Positions 1 to 6,056 of a stretch of 18,153 nt of DNA are shown piece by piece; positions within the stretch are counted from its first letter, which is position 1, and every line of letters begins with the position of its first letter. The DNA comes from Synergistaceae bacterium (GTDB lineage Bacteria; Synergistota; Synergistia; Synergistales; Aminobacteriaceae). Location: contig JAFVEW010000232.1 of NCBI GenBank assembly GCA_017475805.1, forward strand, positions 1 through 18,153, written 5' to 3'. The notes under the pieces were generated by a model. That model was not told where the DNA came from, did not search any database, and saw only the letters and a list, made by a program, of their open reading frames with translations. A program made the position numbers and the translations under genes.

Positions 1-576
1 GCGGTGTTGACTTCTCCTGCGCTGGAAGTCTACAGGGATTATAAAATCGTTCAAGGTGCTTCATTAAGCGGCATGGACGGAAAGCAATATTACGTTGCCG
101 GCGATATAGGCGACGAGGCTTCTCAAGCTACATTAAATCTTGGCCTCAGCGAAGAATTTGACGTAAATTCAAGTTTTGCTGTCGTGAACGTCTCAACAAA
201 CCGAGTAGTTTTTGCTTACGACCCTAACGGCGAGTATGAAACTTGGAAGACCGGCGGAAATATCTCGCTTTCAGGCGGAAGGCTTTTCACTTACAACAGC
301 CTCACCATTGAGCAAAATGAAAACGAAGAATATGAAGGCGAATATTACTATGAAGAAGATGAATATTCTCTCGAAGATAATAAATATATCGACGCTGATA
401 TTTTAAGTGTTTCTAAGCAAACAGATAAGGGCATAACGGCACTGAATATCGGCACAGGAAGCAATTTAAGTTTCGTTCAGCAGGATACAGACCCGAAGGC
501 TCGAAACGTAAGCCCTAATGGAAATGTTTTCAGGCTCGATAGAAAAATCAACACTTTTTCAGGCATGACGCATTGA
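1..576 (+). CDS. 3' part of an unrecognised acidic protein (5' end outside window)
   Basis: The reading frame is open from base 1 to a TGA at 574-576, giving about 191 residues. The gene almost certainly begins upstream, and the GTG at base 4 need not be the start. I do not recognise a family. The visible part is rich in Gly, Ser, Asn and Asp, with alternating hydrophobic residues as in beta-rich surface or secreted proteins. It carries a Glu/Tyr-rich low-complexity stretch near residues 105-127. There is no transmembrane segment or cysteine in the visible part. It is followed by an intrinsic terminator, so it ends its transcription unit. Its composition is similar to the large prepilin-like protein at 12151-13581. 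A pseudopilin or surface-exposed role is possible but is only a guess. Confidence 0.6.
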   Translation, partial: AVLTSPALEVYRDYKIVQGASLSGMDGKQYYVAGDIGDEASQATLNLGLSEEFDVNSSFAVVNVSTNRVVFAYDPNGEYETWKTGGNISLSGGRLFTYNSLTIEQNENEEYEGEYYYEEDEYSLEDNKYIDADILSVSKQTDKGITALNIGTGSNLSFVQQDTDPKARNVSPNGNVFRLDRKINTFSGMTH

Positions 577-594
577 AAAAATAAAACTTAAAAA

Positions 595-623
595 CGAGGC
601 TCCTTTTTGAGGGGCTTTTATTT
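595..623 (+). terminator. Intrinsic terminator after the partial CDS
   Basis: A short stem (AGGCTCC at 597-603 pairing with GGGGCTTT at 611-618, including G-U wobbles) with a 7-nt loop is followed by a T-rich tail. It lies 20 bases after the stop codon at 574-576 and just upstream of the arsR-type gene, so it separates the two units. Confidence 0.6.
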
Positions 624-627
624 ATGC

Positions 628-660
628 GATAATTTTTCATGAAAAAAATTTTGAAAAGGA
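628..660 (+). promoter_or_regulatory. Palindrome and SD ahead of the arsR-type gene, possible autoregulatory operator
   Basis: A perfect 14-bp palindrome, TTTTTCATGAAAAA, lies at 633-646. It directly follows a GATAAT sequence (628-633) that could be a -10 box, and precedes the AAAAGGA Shine-Dalgarno at 654-660. ArsR/SmtB repressors bind AT-rich dyads that overlap their own promoter, so position and symmetry fit an autoregulatory operator. No good -35 box was found at the right spacing, and AT-rich palindromes also arise by chance. Confidence 0.4.
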
Positions 661-670
661 TTTGAATTTA

Positions 671-1045
671 ATGCAGACATTGCCACATAATCACGATAAA
701 AATATAAATAATGTTCTCGATAAAATGCCTGACGACGAAAATTTTTCTCATGCCACTTTTATTTTCCAGCAGCTCGGCGACCCAACGAGATTAAAAATTT
801 TATGGATTTTGTGCCACAGCCGCGAGTGTGTTTCTGATATTGCAGCCGCTATTGGAATGAGCAAAGCCGTAGTTTCTCATCACCTGCAGTTATTGAGACG
901 CAGCAACTTAGTTACAGGCACCAGGGTAGGTCAAGAAATTCATTATTCGCTTAGCGACACCAACGAGGCTAATCTACTTCACAAGACCATTGATGCAATT
1001 TTTGAGATAACTTGTCCGATTGAAAATGGGAAACACAATCTGTGA
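671..1045 (+). CDS. ArsR/SmtB-family winged-helix transcriptional regulator, probable metal sensor
   Basis: This is a 124-residue protein of normal length for ArsR/SmtB repressors. It has the FQQLGDPTRLKIL entry helix, a helix-turn-helix with the recognition helix SKAVVSHHLQLLRR, and a wing ending GQEIHYSLSD. The start is set at ATG 671, 10 bases after AAAAGGA; an in-frame TTG at 662 would touch the SD. Metal-site residues can be read by alignment to SmtB. The helix-3 motif CVSD keeps the Cys and Asp that correspond to Cys61 and Asp64 of SmtB. The N-terminus has an HNH that could supply further ligands (alpha-3N type). At the alpha-5 site the Asp and Glu are kept but both His are missing. A thiophilic or zinc-type alpha-3N sensor is therefore likelier than a CzrA-like alpha-5 zinc sensor. 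There is no obvious efflux target next door. The stop codon lies one base from the tRNA-Glu 3' end. Confidence 0.88.
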   Translation: MQTLPHNHDKNINNVLDKMPDDENFSHATFIFQQLGDPTRLKILWILCHSRECVSDIAAAIGMSKAVVSHHLQLLRRSNLVTGTRVGQEIHYSLSDTNEANLLHKTIDAIFEITCPIENGKHNL

Positions 1046-1046
1046 T

Positions 1047-1122
1047 TGGCGGTCCTAGCGGGATTCGAACCCGCGCCGCAGCCTTGAAAGGGCTGTGTCC
1101 TAGGCCACTAGACGATAGGACC
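1047..1122 (-). tRNA. tRNA-Glu (anticodon UUC)
   Basis: Read on the minus strand, the acceptor GGTCCTA pairs with TAGGACC, and the 3' CCA is encoded (1047-1049). The anticodon stem CAGCC/GGCTG encloses the loop CTTTCAA, giving anticodon UUC. The T arm is GCGGG-TTCGAAT-CCCGC. The total is 76 nt with CCA. It lies 7 bases downstream of tRNA-Lys and is presumably co-transcribed with it. Confidence 0.96.
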
Positions 1123-1129
1123 TTTAGTT

Positions 1130-1205
1130 TGGTGAATCGCGGGGGACTTGAACCCCCGACACCCGGATTAAAAGTCCGGTGCTCTACCGACTGAGCTAGC
1201 GATTC
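1130..1205 (-). tRNA. tRNA-Lys (anticodon UUU)
   Basis: Read on the minus strand, the acceptor GAATCGC pairs with GCGATTC, the discriminator is A, and CCA is encoded (1130-1132). The anticodon stem CCGGA/TCCGG encloses the loop CTTTTAA, giving anticodon UUU. The T arm is GGGGG-TTCAAGT-CCCCC. The total is 76 nt. It is the first gene of a two-tRNA unit with tRNA-Glu and has a good -10 box about 28-33 bases upstream. Confidence 0.96.
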
Positions 1206-1232
1206 GTTGCCTTGTTCAAAACAACGGGGTGA

Positions 1233-1262
1233 ATTATATAATTAAAATAAAAAAAATGCAAA
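1233..1262 (-). promoter_or_regulatory. Promoter of the tRNA-Lys/tRNA-Glu unit
   Basis: On the minus strand a perfect TATAAT (1238 down to 1233) lies 28 bases before the tRNA-Lys 5' end. A weak -35 candidate, TTTGCA (1262-1257), is 18 bases upstream of it. The -35 region overlaps the T-tract of the upstream terminator, so the two units are packed back to back. Confidence 0.6.
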
Positions 1263-1263
1263 T

Positions 1264-1302
1264 ATAAAAAAATCAGCTTCGTCTTTTTTGACTTGGCTGA
1301 TT
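1264..1302 (-). terminator. Intrinsic terminator of the PH-domain gene
   Basis: On the minus strand AATCAGC (1302-1296) pairs perfectly with GCTGATT (1277-1271), with a further GTC/GAC pairing inside. It is followed by a run of seven T (1270 downwards). It starts seven bases after the stop codon of the 1309-1866 gene. Confidence 0.85.
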
Positions 1303-1308
1303 AAATTT

Positions 1309-1866
1309 TTACGCTTCAGGTGCTGTATCTGCTGCTGCTTGCTGAATTGAGGAATGAGAACGACCAGCAGTGTATTTTCGTGAATGTTTTTGAATTTCGT
1401 CTCGGACTGCTCTAGGGTCAGGAATGTTGTGAGCTTTAATTTCTTTTTCGCTCGTACCTGGTGATGAGATTGCGATGTCGCCGATATTTAAGAGAGTTTG
1501 AATAGCGTTTTGGCTTACATCAATATCTGCGATTTTTGTAAGGCCGATTTCTTTTGAGACCCTAAATCTCGTAAAGAGTTTCAGAGGGTGGCATTCGACG
1601 TATTCAATTTCTTGTTTTTCGGGTCTGTCAGGGTCATCTTTGAGGACAAGTTTCATTGTTATGCGCTTGAGAGCAATTCCTAAGAAAATTAAAACTTCAA
1701 CGATTGCTACAAGTCCCCACATCCATGCTAAATGATTTTTTAAGGCACTTGGTCCCCAAATATTTCCGGCAATAGCTAAAATCAATATTAGAAGCATCAG
1801 CGAGAAAAGGCCGTAAAAGCTGCGCCATGCTGTTCTATATTCGACTTGGGTTTGTCCCTGTTCCAT
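1309..1866 (-). CDS. Two-TM bacterial PH-domain (YdbS/bPH2-like) membrane protein
   Basis: This 185-residue protein has two hydrophobic helices (about residues 18-37 and 48-66) followed by a soluble domain. The segment ADIDVSQNAIQTLLNIGDI and the later IPDPRAVRDEI are typical of bacterial PH (bPH2, formerly DUF304) domains, which have the pattern 'I-V-Q-N ... GIGDI-I ... P..V...I'. Such proteins are membrane-anchored with no defined enzymatic role. The C-terminus is Ala/Ser-rich and probably disordered. The SD GGGAGG (1886-1881) is 14 bases from the ATG, but the spacer can fold into a small GATAA/TTATC hairpin that would shorten the distance. It is transcribed alone, diverging from uxaA and ending at the terminator 1264-1302. 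The family call is from motif memory and the exact function is unknown. Confidence 0.8.
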   Translation of the reverse strand: MEQGQTQVEYRTAWRSFYGLFSLMLLILILAIAGNIWGPSALKNHLAWMWGLVAIVEVLIFLGIALKRITMKLVLKDDPDRPEKQEIEYVECHPLKLFTRFRVSKEIGLTKIADIDVSQNAIQTLLNIGDIAISSPGTSEKEIKAHNIPDPRAVRDEIQKHSRKYTAGRSHSSIQQAAADTAPEA

Positions 1867-1919
1867 GATAAAAAAATTATCCTCCCTTGCTTAACGCATA
1901 AAAAATTTTTAGTGAATTT

Positions 1920-1950
1920 ATTATAACATTACCAATTAAGGAAACGGCAA
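1920..1950 (-). promoter_or_regulatory. Minus-strand promoter for the PH-domain gene (extended -10)
   Basis: On the minus strand there is an extended -10 element, TGTTATAAT (1928-1920). A TTGCCG -35 candidate (1950-1945) has a long 19-base spacer, and the TG motif would compensate for this. The promoter overlaps the opposing uxaA promoter. Confidence 0.6.
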
Positions 1951-1958
1951 TATATAAT
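1929..1958 (+). promoter_or_regulatory. Plus-strand promoter for uxaA
   Basis: A TATAAT (1953-1958) is preceded 18 bases upstream by TTACCA (1929-1934, 4 of 6 to TTGACA). This leaves a leader of about 47 bases before the ATG at 2012. It is interleaved with the divergent promoter on the other strand, so the two probably compete for polymerase. Confidence 0.55.
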
Positions 1959-2011
1959 AATTAATAACATGAACATTCTCACACAAATTTTTTCCAAGGG
2001 GGAAGCAAAAC

Positions 2012-3499
2012 ATGAACGAGCTTATAAGAATTAACGAAGCTGATGCCGTAGCGGTAGCCTTGCGGGCCTTAAAAGCGGGCGAAAAAATTTCTGTCTCTAG
2101 TGCGGATTTTTCTCTTGAAATTTTAGAAGAAATCCCTATGGGACACAAAGTCGCATTGAGAGATATTAAAGCTGGCGAGCCTGTTATCAAATACGGCTAT
2201 CCTATCGGCGAAGCTACGAGCGAAATTTCAAAGGGTCATCATGTTCACACGAATAACGTCAGAACTCTTTTAACAGGCGCACATGATTATGAATATCACC
2301 CAACTCACCCGAAACTTGAGAGCGTCAAGCCTGAAACTTTCAACGGCTATGTAAGATTTGACGGCCGCGTTGGAATTAGAAATGAATTATGGATAATTCC
2401 GACTGTCGGCTGTGTCAATGATATTGCAGTAGCGATTGAAAAAGAGGCTCAGAAATTTATCGGCGGAAGCGTTGAAAACGTCAGAGCTTTCACTCACCCT
2501 TACGGTTGTTCTCAAATGGCCGACGACCAGGAAAACACGCGAAAAATTTTAGCGAACTTTGCTACTCACCCGAATGCAGGCGGAGTTTTAATGCTTGGAC
2601 TTGGCTGCGAGAACAGCGGCATTGAGACTATAAAGCCTTACATGGGCGAATATGACAGCGAGCGAGTGAAATTTTTAATCTCTCAGGACGTAAACGACGA
2701 ACTTGAAGCTGCTATGAAACTTATTAATGAACTCGTCGAAAAAATGAAGAAAGATGTTCGAGTTCCATGCGAGACTTCAAAATTAATCGTAGGGCTTAAA
2801 TGCGGAGGCAGCGATGGTCTTTCAGGGATTACAGCTAACCCGACAATCGGATATTTTTCAGATATGTTAGTCGCTGAAGGCGGTGCGACGATTTTAACTG
2901 AAGTTCCTGAAATGTTCGGAGCTGAAACGATTTTAATGAATCGCGGCAAAGATGAAAAAACTTACGAAAAGACCGTGCATTTAATCAACGATTTCAAAGC
3001 CTATTATGCTTCTTTAGGAATGCCCTGCTACGAAAATCCTTCACCTGGCAACAAAGCAGGCGGAATTACAACTCTTGAAGATAAAGCCTTAGGTTGCACT
3101 CAAAAGAGCGGCTCTGCTCCCGTCAGTGATGTTTTGCCTTACGCCGGAAAAGTTGTAACGCAGGGCTTGAATTTACTTTCAGCTCCGGGGAATGATTTAG
3201 TAGCGTCTACGGCATTAGCAGCGGCAGGAGCTCAAATAGTTTTATTCTCGACGGGGCGAGGAACTCCATTCGGCTGTCCTGTTCCGACCGTGAAAATTTC
3301 GAGTAATTCAGATTTATTCTCGAGAAAAAGCAATTGGATTGATTTTAATGCTGGAACTCTCGTCGAAGCAGGAACGTTACCCGAGAAAGCCCGTGAACTT
3401 TTCGATTATGTTTTGAGTGTCGCAAACGGCAAAAAGACTCGCAACGAAATTAATAATTTCCAAGGCATGGCGATTTTCAAGACAGGAGCAACGCTATAA
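2012..3499 (+). CDS. uxaA: Altronate dehydratase (UxaA/GarD family), full length
   Basis: This 495-residue protein has the normal length for UxaA, which dehydrates D-altronate to 2-keto-3-deoxygluconate (EC 4.2.1.7) in galacturonate breakdown and is iron/manganese-dependent. The N-terminal SAF-type domain spans about residues 1-90 (HKVALRDIKAGEPVIKYG, then HVHTNN). The catalytic UxaA/GarD domains follow. They show GYVRFDGRVGIRNELWIIPT, HPYGCSQMADD, MLGLGCENSG, LKCGGSDGLSGITANPTIGY, GNKAGGITTLEDKALGCTQK and STGRGTPFGCPVPTVKI. The many Cys, His and Gly patches are those of the family. A strong SD (AAGGGGG, 1996-2002) precedes ATG 2012. The uronate pathway partners are not in this window. A galactarate dehydratase or another sugar-acid dehydratase of the same family cannot be excluded on sequence alone. 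Confidence 0.9.
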   Translation: MNELIRINEADAVAVALRALKAGEKISVSSADFSLEILEEIPMGHKVALRDIKAGEPVIKYGYPIGEATSEISKGHHVHTNNVRTLLTGAHDYEYHPTHPKLESVKPETFNGYVRFDGRVGIRNELWIIPTVGCVNDIAVAIEKEAQKFIGGSVENVRAFTHPYGCSQMADDQENTRKILANFATHPNAGGVLMLGLGCENSGIETIKPYMGEYDSERVKFLISQDVNDELEAAMKLINELVEKMKKDVRVPCETSKLIVGLKCGGSDGLSGITANPTIGYFSDMLVAEGGATILTEVPEMFGAETILMNRGKDEKTYEKTVHLINDFKAYYASLGMPCYENPSPGNKAGGITTLEDKALGCTQKSGSAPVSDVLPYAGKVVTQGLNLLSAPGNDLVASTALAAAGAQIVLFSTGRGTPFGCPVPTVKISSNSDLFSRKSNWIDFNAGTLVEAGTLPEKARELFDYVLSVANGKKTRNEINNFQGMAIFKTGATL

Positions 3500-3500
3500 T

Positions 3501-3580
3501 TAATTAGGAATTAGGAGTGAGGAGTTAGGAATTAAAAAATTTTTCTGACTTCTCGCTAAAATTTTTAATTATAATTTTTT
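3501..3580 (+). terminator. Heptad-repeat long hairpin after uxaA (terminator-like)
   Basis: Directly after the uxaA stop come in-phase heptads: TTAGGAA (3504-3510), TTAGGAG, TGAGGAG, TTAGGAA (3525-3531), then TTAAAAA. The block folds back on a pyrimidine arm. Bases 3516-3531 pair with 3542-3557 (16 pairs, wobbles included, 10-nt loop). After a small internal loop, 3501-3512 pair with 3560-3571 (12 pairs). TAATTTTTT follows (3572-3580). This is terminator-like and one of a family of related elements in the window. Confidence 0.65.
3540..3580 (+). repeat. Pyrimidine-arm direct repeat, copy 1 (upstream of the TA pair)
   Basis: The segment TTTTTCTGACTTCTCGCT followed by AAAATTTTTAATT closely matches 4070-4112 in the same orientation. 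Most of the differences I see in the core are G/A transitions. The two copies bracket the antitoxin and toxin genes. Confidence 0.55.
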
Positions 3581-3598
3581 ATGGAGGCAAAAAATTTC

Positions 3599-3805
3599 AT
3601 GATTAACATGTGTCGAGTGAAAAGAGCCATGGCAAAAAAACGCGCACAAAAGCTGATGCCTTTCAGGTTAGAAATGCCTTTCAAGTCAGATAACTACACT
3701 GATCCGTTTTACACAAAAGCGAACTTTGATCGTCTCAGGCTGTCTATTGCTCGAGCAAAAGCTTCAGAAAATCGAATGATTGAACGCTTGAAGGCTTCGC
3801 TATGA
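3599..3805 (+). CDS. Short non-canonical antitoxin of the YoeB pair (YefM-like C-terminus only)
   Basis: This is a 68-residue protein. The start is placed at ATG 3599 because GGAGG (3583-3587) lies 11 bases upstream; the in-frame ATG at 3581 would swallow that SD. It overlaps the toxin start by 4 bases (ATGA), the classic arrangement for a type II antitoxin. Residues 37-54 (FYTKANFDRLRLSIARAK) follow the pattern of the YefM/Phd C-terminal toxin-binding segment ('YL...NA.RL..SI...K'). The usual N-terminal Phd/YefM dimerisation and DNA-binding fold of about 50 residues is absent. Instead there is a short strongly basic stretch (RVKRAMAKKRAQK, about residues 6-18). The antitoxin role is inferred from position and the C-terminal pattern. 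Autoregulation by a conventional Phd fold is not expected. Confidence 0.75.
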   Translation: MINMCRVKRAMAKKRAQKLMPFRLEMPFKSDNYTDPFYTKANFDRLRLSIARAKASENRMIERLKASL

Positions 3806-4065
3806 AAATAACATTCTATGAAGAGGCATGGGAGGATTATTTATATTGGCAAAAAGAAGATAGAAAGACTCTCAACAAGATAAATGATCTTATAAAAAGC
3901 ATCGATCGCAACGGTTATAACTGTGAAGGAAAACTTGAACCGCTCAAAGGTAATTTTTCAGGTTATTACAGCGTGCGAATCGATAAGAAAAACCGCCTTG
4001 TTTTCAAGATAGAGAAAGACGCTGTTGAGTTTTTTCAGTGCGGCTCTCATTACAAAGACAAGTAA
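3802..4065 (+). CDS. yoeB: YoeB/Txe-family mRNA interferase toxin
   Basis: This 87-residue protein is a clear YoeB: ITFYEEAWEDYLYWQ, KINDLIKSI, KLEPLKGNFSGYYSVRI and RLVF match E. coli YoeB block by block. The catalytic residues are at the same numbers: Glu46, Arg65, His83 and Tyr84, so the toxin looks intact. YoeB enzymes bind the ribosome and cut mRNA in the A site. The gene overlaps the antitoxin stop by 4 bases, indicating translational coupling. Three residues (KDK) extend past the usual HY end. Related pyrimidine-rich repeats lie on both sides of the pair. Confidence 0.93.
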   Translation: MKITFYEEAWEDYLYWQKEDRKTLNKINDLIKSIDRNGYNCEGKLEPLKGNFSGYYSVRIDKKNRLVFKIEKDAVEFFQCGSHYKDK

Positions 4066-4069
4066 AATA

Positions 4070-4112
4070 ATTTTCTAACTTCTCACTCAATTTTTAATTT
4101 TTTTCATTTTTT
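4070..4112 (+). repeat. Pyrimidine-arm direct repeat, copy 2 (downstream of yoeB)
   Basis: TTTTCTAACTTCTCACTC followed by AATTTTTAATT begins five bases after the yoeB stop. It is a same-orientation relative of 3540-3580. It could also pair with the purine heptads at 3516-3531. No purine arm is present locally. The CTCACT within it (4083-4088) is complementary to AGTGAG at 4139-4144, the SD region of the next gene. Confidence 0.5.
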
Positions 4113-4151
4113 CTCAGCGATAAACGGAAAAATTTTTAGTGAGGTATTTTT

Positions 4152-4748
4152 ATGCAAAGAGTATTTCAAAGGGTCGTTGCGTGCATTATGTGCGCTGCCG
4201 TTATATTCGGTGCTTCACCTACGCAGGCTGAACCAATATTAATCGCGGCAGGCACGGCGGCTGTCGTAGCGGCTGTATCTTGGCTTACCCCAAAAGCTCT
4301 TGATACTTTATCAGATTATTTAGCGCAAAATAATAACGATATAAACGCAATCGAGAAAAAAGCACAAAATGGTGATGCCAAAGCTATTTATAACATAGGA
4401 CTGATTTATTATCTTGGGAAAAATGTAGAAAGGAACTATTCAGAAGCTCTAAGATGGTGGCTCAAAGCAGCTAATGAACATGATTATGCTCAAGCGCATT
4501 ATTCACTTGGAGAACTCTATTATAAAGGTGAGGGAGTTCTTCAGAATTATTCAGAAGCATTTAGCTGGTTCAAAAAAGCTGCCGAACAAGGACATCCCCA
4601 AGCGCAAAATATTCTAGGCTGTATGTATAAAAACGGCTATTCACTCGAAAAAAATCGCGAAGAGGCGATTAAATGGTACCGTGAAGCGGCCAAAAATGGA
4701 AATGAACAAGCTCAAGAAGTACTCAAAGAGTTTGGCGAAACATGGTAA
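4152..4748 (+). CDS. Secreted Sel1-repeat protein
   Basis: This 198-residue protein has an N-terminal signal peptide: basic MQRVFQR, a hydrophobic core, and a likely cut after TQA at residue 26. A second hydrophobic stretch (about 28-47) could be a membrane segment or amphipathic helix. Three Sel1-like TPR-type repeats follow at about residues 76-111, 112-148 and 149-184. Each shows the A..LG..Y..G.....NY.EA..W..KAA..G pattern. Sel1 proteins are protein-protein interaction scaffolds, often periplasmic or secreted. No enzymatic domain is visible. The SD GTGAGG (4140-4145) is 6 bases from the ATG. The protein shares no known pathway with its neighbours. Confidence 0.88.
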   Translation: MQRVFQRVVACIMCAAVIFGASPTQAEPILIAAGTAAVVAAVSWLTPKALDTLSDYLAQNNNDINAIEKKAQNGDAKAIYNIGLIYYLGKNVERNYSEALRWWLKAANEHDYAQAHYSLGELYYKGEGVLQNYSEAFSWFKKAAEQGHPQAQNILGCMYKNGYSLEKNREEAIKWYREAAKNGNEQAQEVLKEFGETW

Positions 4749-4818
4749 CTCGGCACGGGACAGAGAGTAAAATCTAAGCTATCATAGATATAAAAAAATT
4801 TTTGAGGTGATATGAAAC

Positions 4819-5985
4819 ATGAATAATTTTTTCTGGCAGAATAAAACTGCTGTTATTTTTGGCAAAGATACCGTCAAAGATTTAGCTGAACATCTTAAAA
4901 AAGACGGTATAAAAGGCGTTTTGCTTGTTTTTGGCGGCAAAGGAATTTTCAAGAGCGGTGCTTATGCTCAGACTACAGAAATGCTTAACAAAGCAGGAAT
5001 AAAATTTTCTGAGCTTAATGAAATCAAACCTAACCCACGTGTCGATAAAGTCCGTGAAGGGATTGCCCGAGTTAAGGCCGGTGGAATTGACGCTATAGTT
5101 CCTGTCGGCGGCGGAAGCGTTTTTGACTCGGCTAAGGCTATAGCGGCTGGAGCTTGCTATGACGGCGACGTTTGGGATTTTTTTGCGGGCAAAGCTAAAA
5201 TCGAAAAGGCTCTTCCGATTTACGGAGTTTTAACAGCTTCGGCCACAGCTAGCGAAGTCAACGGTTTTTCAGTCATAAGCAACCCCGACTGCGAAATAAA
5301 AACTTCAATTAACAGTCCTATGGTTTATCCGAAAGTTTCAGTTATTGATCCGACATTTCAATTTACTCTGCCTCAAAAACAAACCGTTTACGGCGGCGTT
5401 GATATTATCGCTCATATTTTAGAGCGCGTTCTTGACGGCGACGAAGGTTCAGACTTAATTGATGAGCAGTGTTACGCTTTAATCCGCACTATGATGCGGG
5501 TAATTCCTGAATTAATCGAAGACCCTAAAAATTACGACGCTCGTTGCGAATACGCTTTAGGAGCTGCTATGGCACACTGCGGATTTTTCTCGGTTGGAAG
5601 AAAAGTCAGAGGCGATTTTTCCTCACACCGAATGGGACATTCACTCAGCATGTTATACGGGGTTGCTCACGGAGCTTCACTTTCAATCGTAATGCCGGCA
5701 TGGGCGCGTTATCTTTACGAAGATAATCCTGTTCCTTTTGCTCGTCTTGGCGAGGCTGTCTTTGATATTTACGACGGCACAGACGAAGAAAAAGCAATCG
5801 AAGCTATTGAAGCTCTCGAAGATTTCTTCAAAGAAATAAACTCGCCTACGACACTGCGAGAAGTCGGAATTAAAGAAGAAGACATTGAAAAAATCGCGGC
5901 GAATGCTTCACGAGGCGAAACTTTTGGAGCATTAAAAGAACTTAACGCCGATGATGTTCTTGAAATTTTCAAGATAGCATATTAG
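4819..5985 (+). CDS. Iron-containing alcohol dehydrogenase (BdhA/YqhD-like, NAD(P)H-dependent)
   Basis: This 388-residue protein is of normal length for the butanol dehydrogenase/YqhD branch of family III alcohol dehydrogenases, which interconvert aldehydes and alcohols. The nucleotide-binding motif GGGS is at residues 97-100 (PVGGGSVFDSAKAIA). By comparison with YqhD the metal ligands are Asp195, His199, His270 and His284, all present with the right spacing (GGVDIIAHILERV, SSHRMGHSL and GVAHG). GAGGTGA (4804-4810) is 8 bases before ATG 4819. It may act in fermentative redox balance or aldehyde detoxification. Together with uxaA it could belong to sugar-acid metabolism, but the genes between them argue against a simple operon. 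Substrate is not predictable from sequence. Confidence 0.9.
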   Translation: MNNFFWQNKTAVIFGKDTVKDLAEHLKKDGIKGVLLVFGGKGIFKSGAYAQTTEMLNKAGIKFSELNEIKPNPRVDKVREGIARVKAGGIDAIVPVGGGSVFDSAKAIAAGACYDGDVWDFFAGKAKIEKALPIYGVLTASATASEVNGFSVISNPDCEIKTSINSPMVYPKVSVIDPTFQFTLPQKQTVYGGVDIIAHILERVLDGDEGSDLIDEQCYALIRTMMRVIPELIEDPKNYDARCEYALGAAMAHCGFFSVGRKVRGDFSSHRMGHSLSMLYGVAHGASLSIVMPAWARYLYEDNPVPFARLGEAVFDIYDGTDEEKAIEAIEALEDFFKEINSPTTLREVGIKEEDIEKIAANASRGETFGALKELNADDVLEIFKIAY

Positions 5986-5999
5986 AACGAGCAAATTTT

Positions 6000-6038
6000 A
6001 TGACAGCTTTCTTGATTATGGAGAGCTGTCATTTTATT
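6000..6038 (+). terminator. Intrinsic terminator between convergent genes
   Basis: A perfect 9-bp stem, ATGACAGCT (6000-6008) with AGCTGTCAT (6024-6032), has a 15-nt loop and then TTTTATT on the plus strand. It lies between the alcohol dehydrogenase stop and the rsmG stop, so it ends the plus-strand unit. It may also act on the opposite strand, where the tail is less T-rich. Confidence 0.8.
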
Positions 6039-6056
6039 ACTACGAAAATCTTAAAA

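Noticed and set aside
1936..2190. 84-residue minus-strand open frame over the uxaA start
   Set aside because: It is antisense to the well supported 5' end of uxaA and its divergent promoters, has no SD and no recognisable family.
4812..4826. Five-codon ORF (ATG AAA CAT GAA TAA) overlapping the alcohol dehydrogenase start
   Set aside because: It is too close to the SD to be initiated efficiently, and such an overlap is expected by chance.
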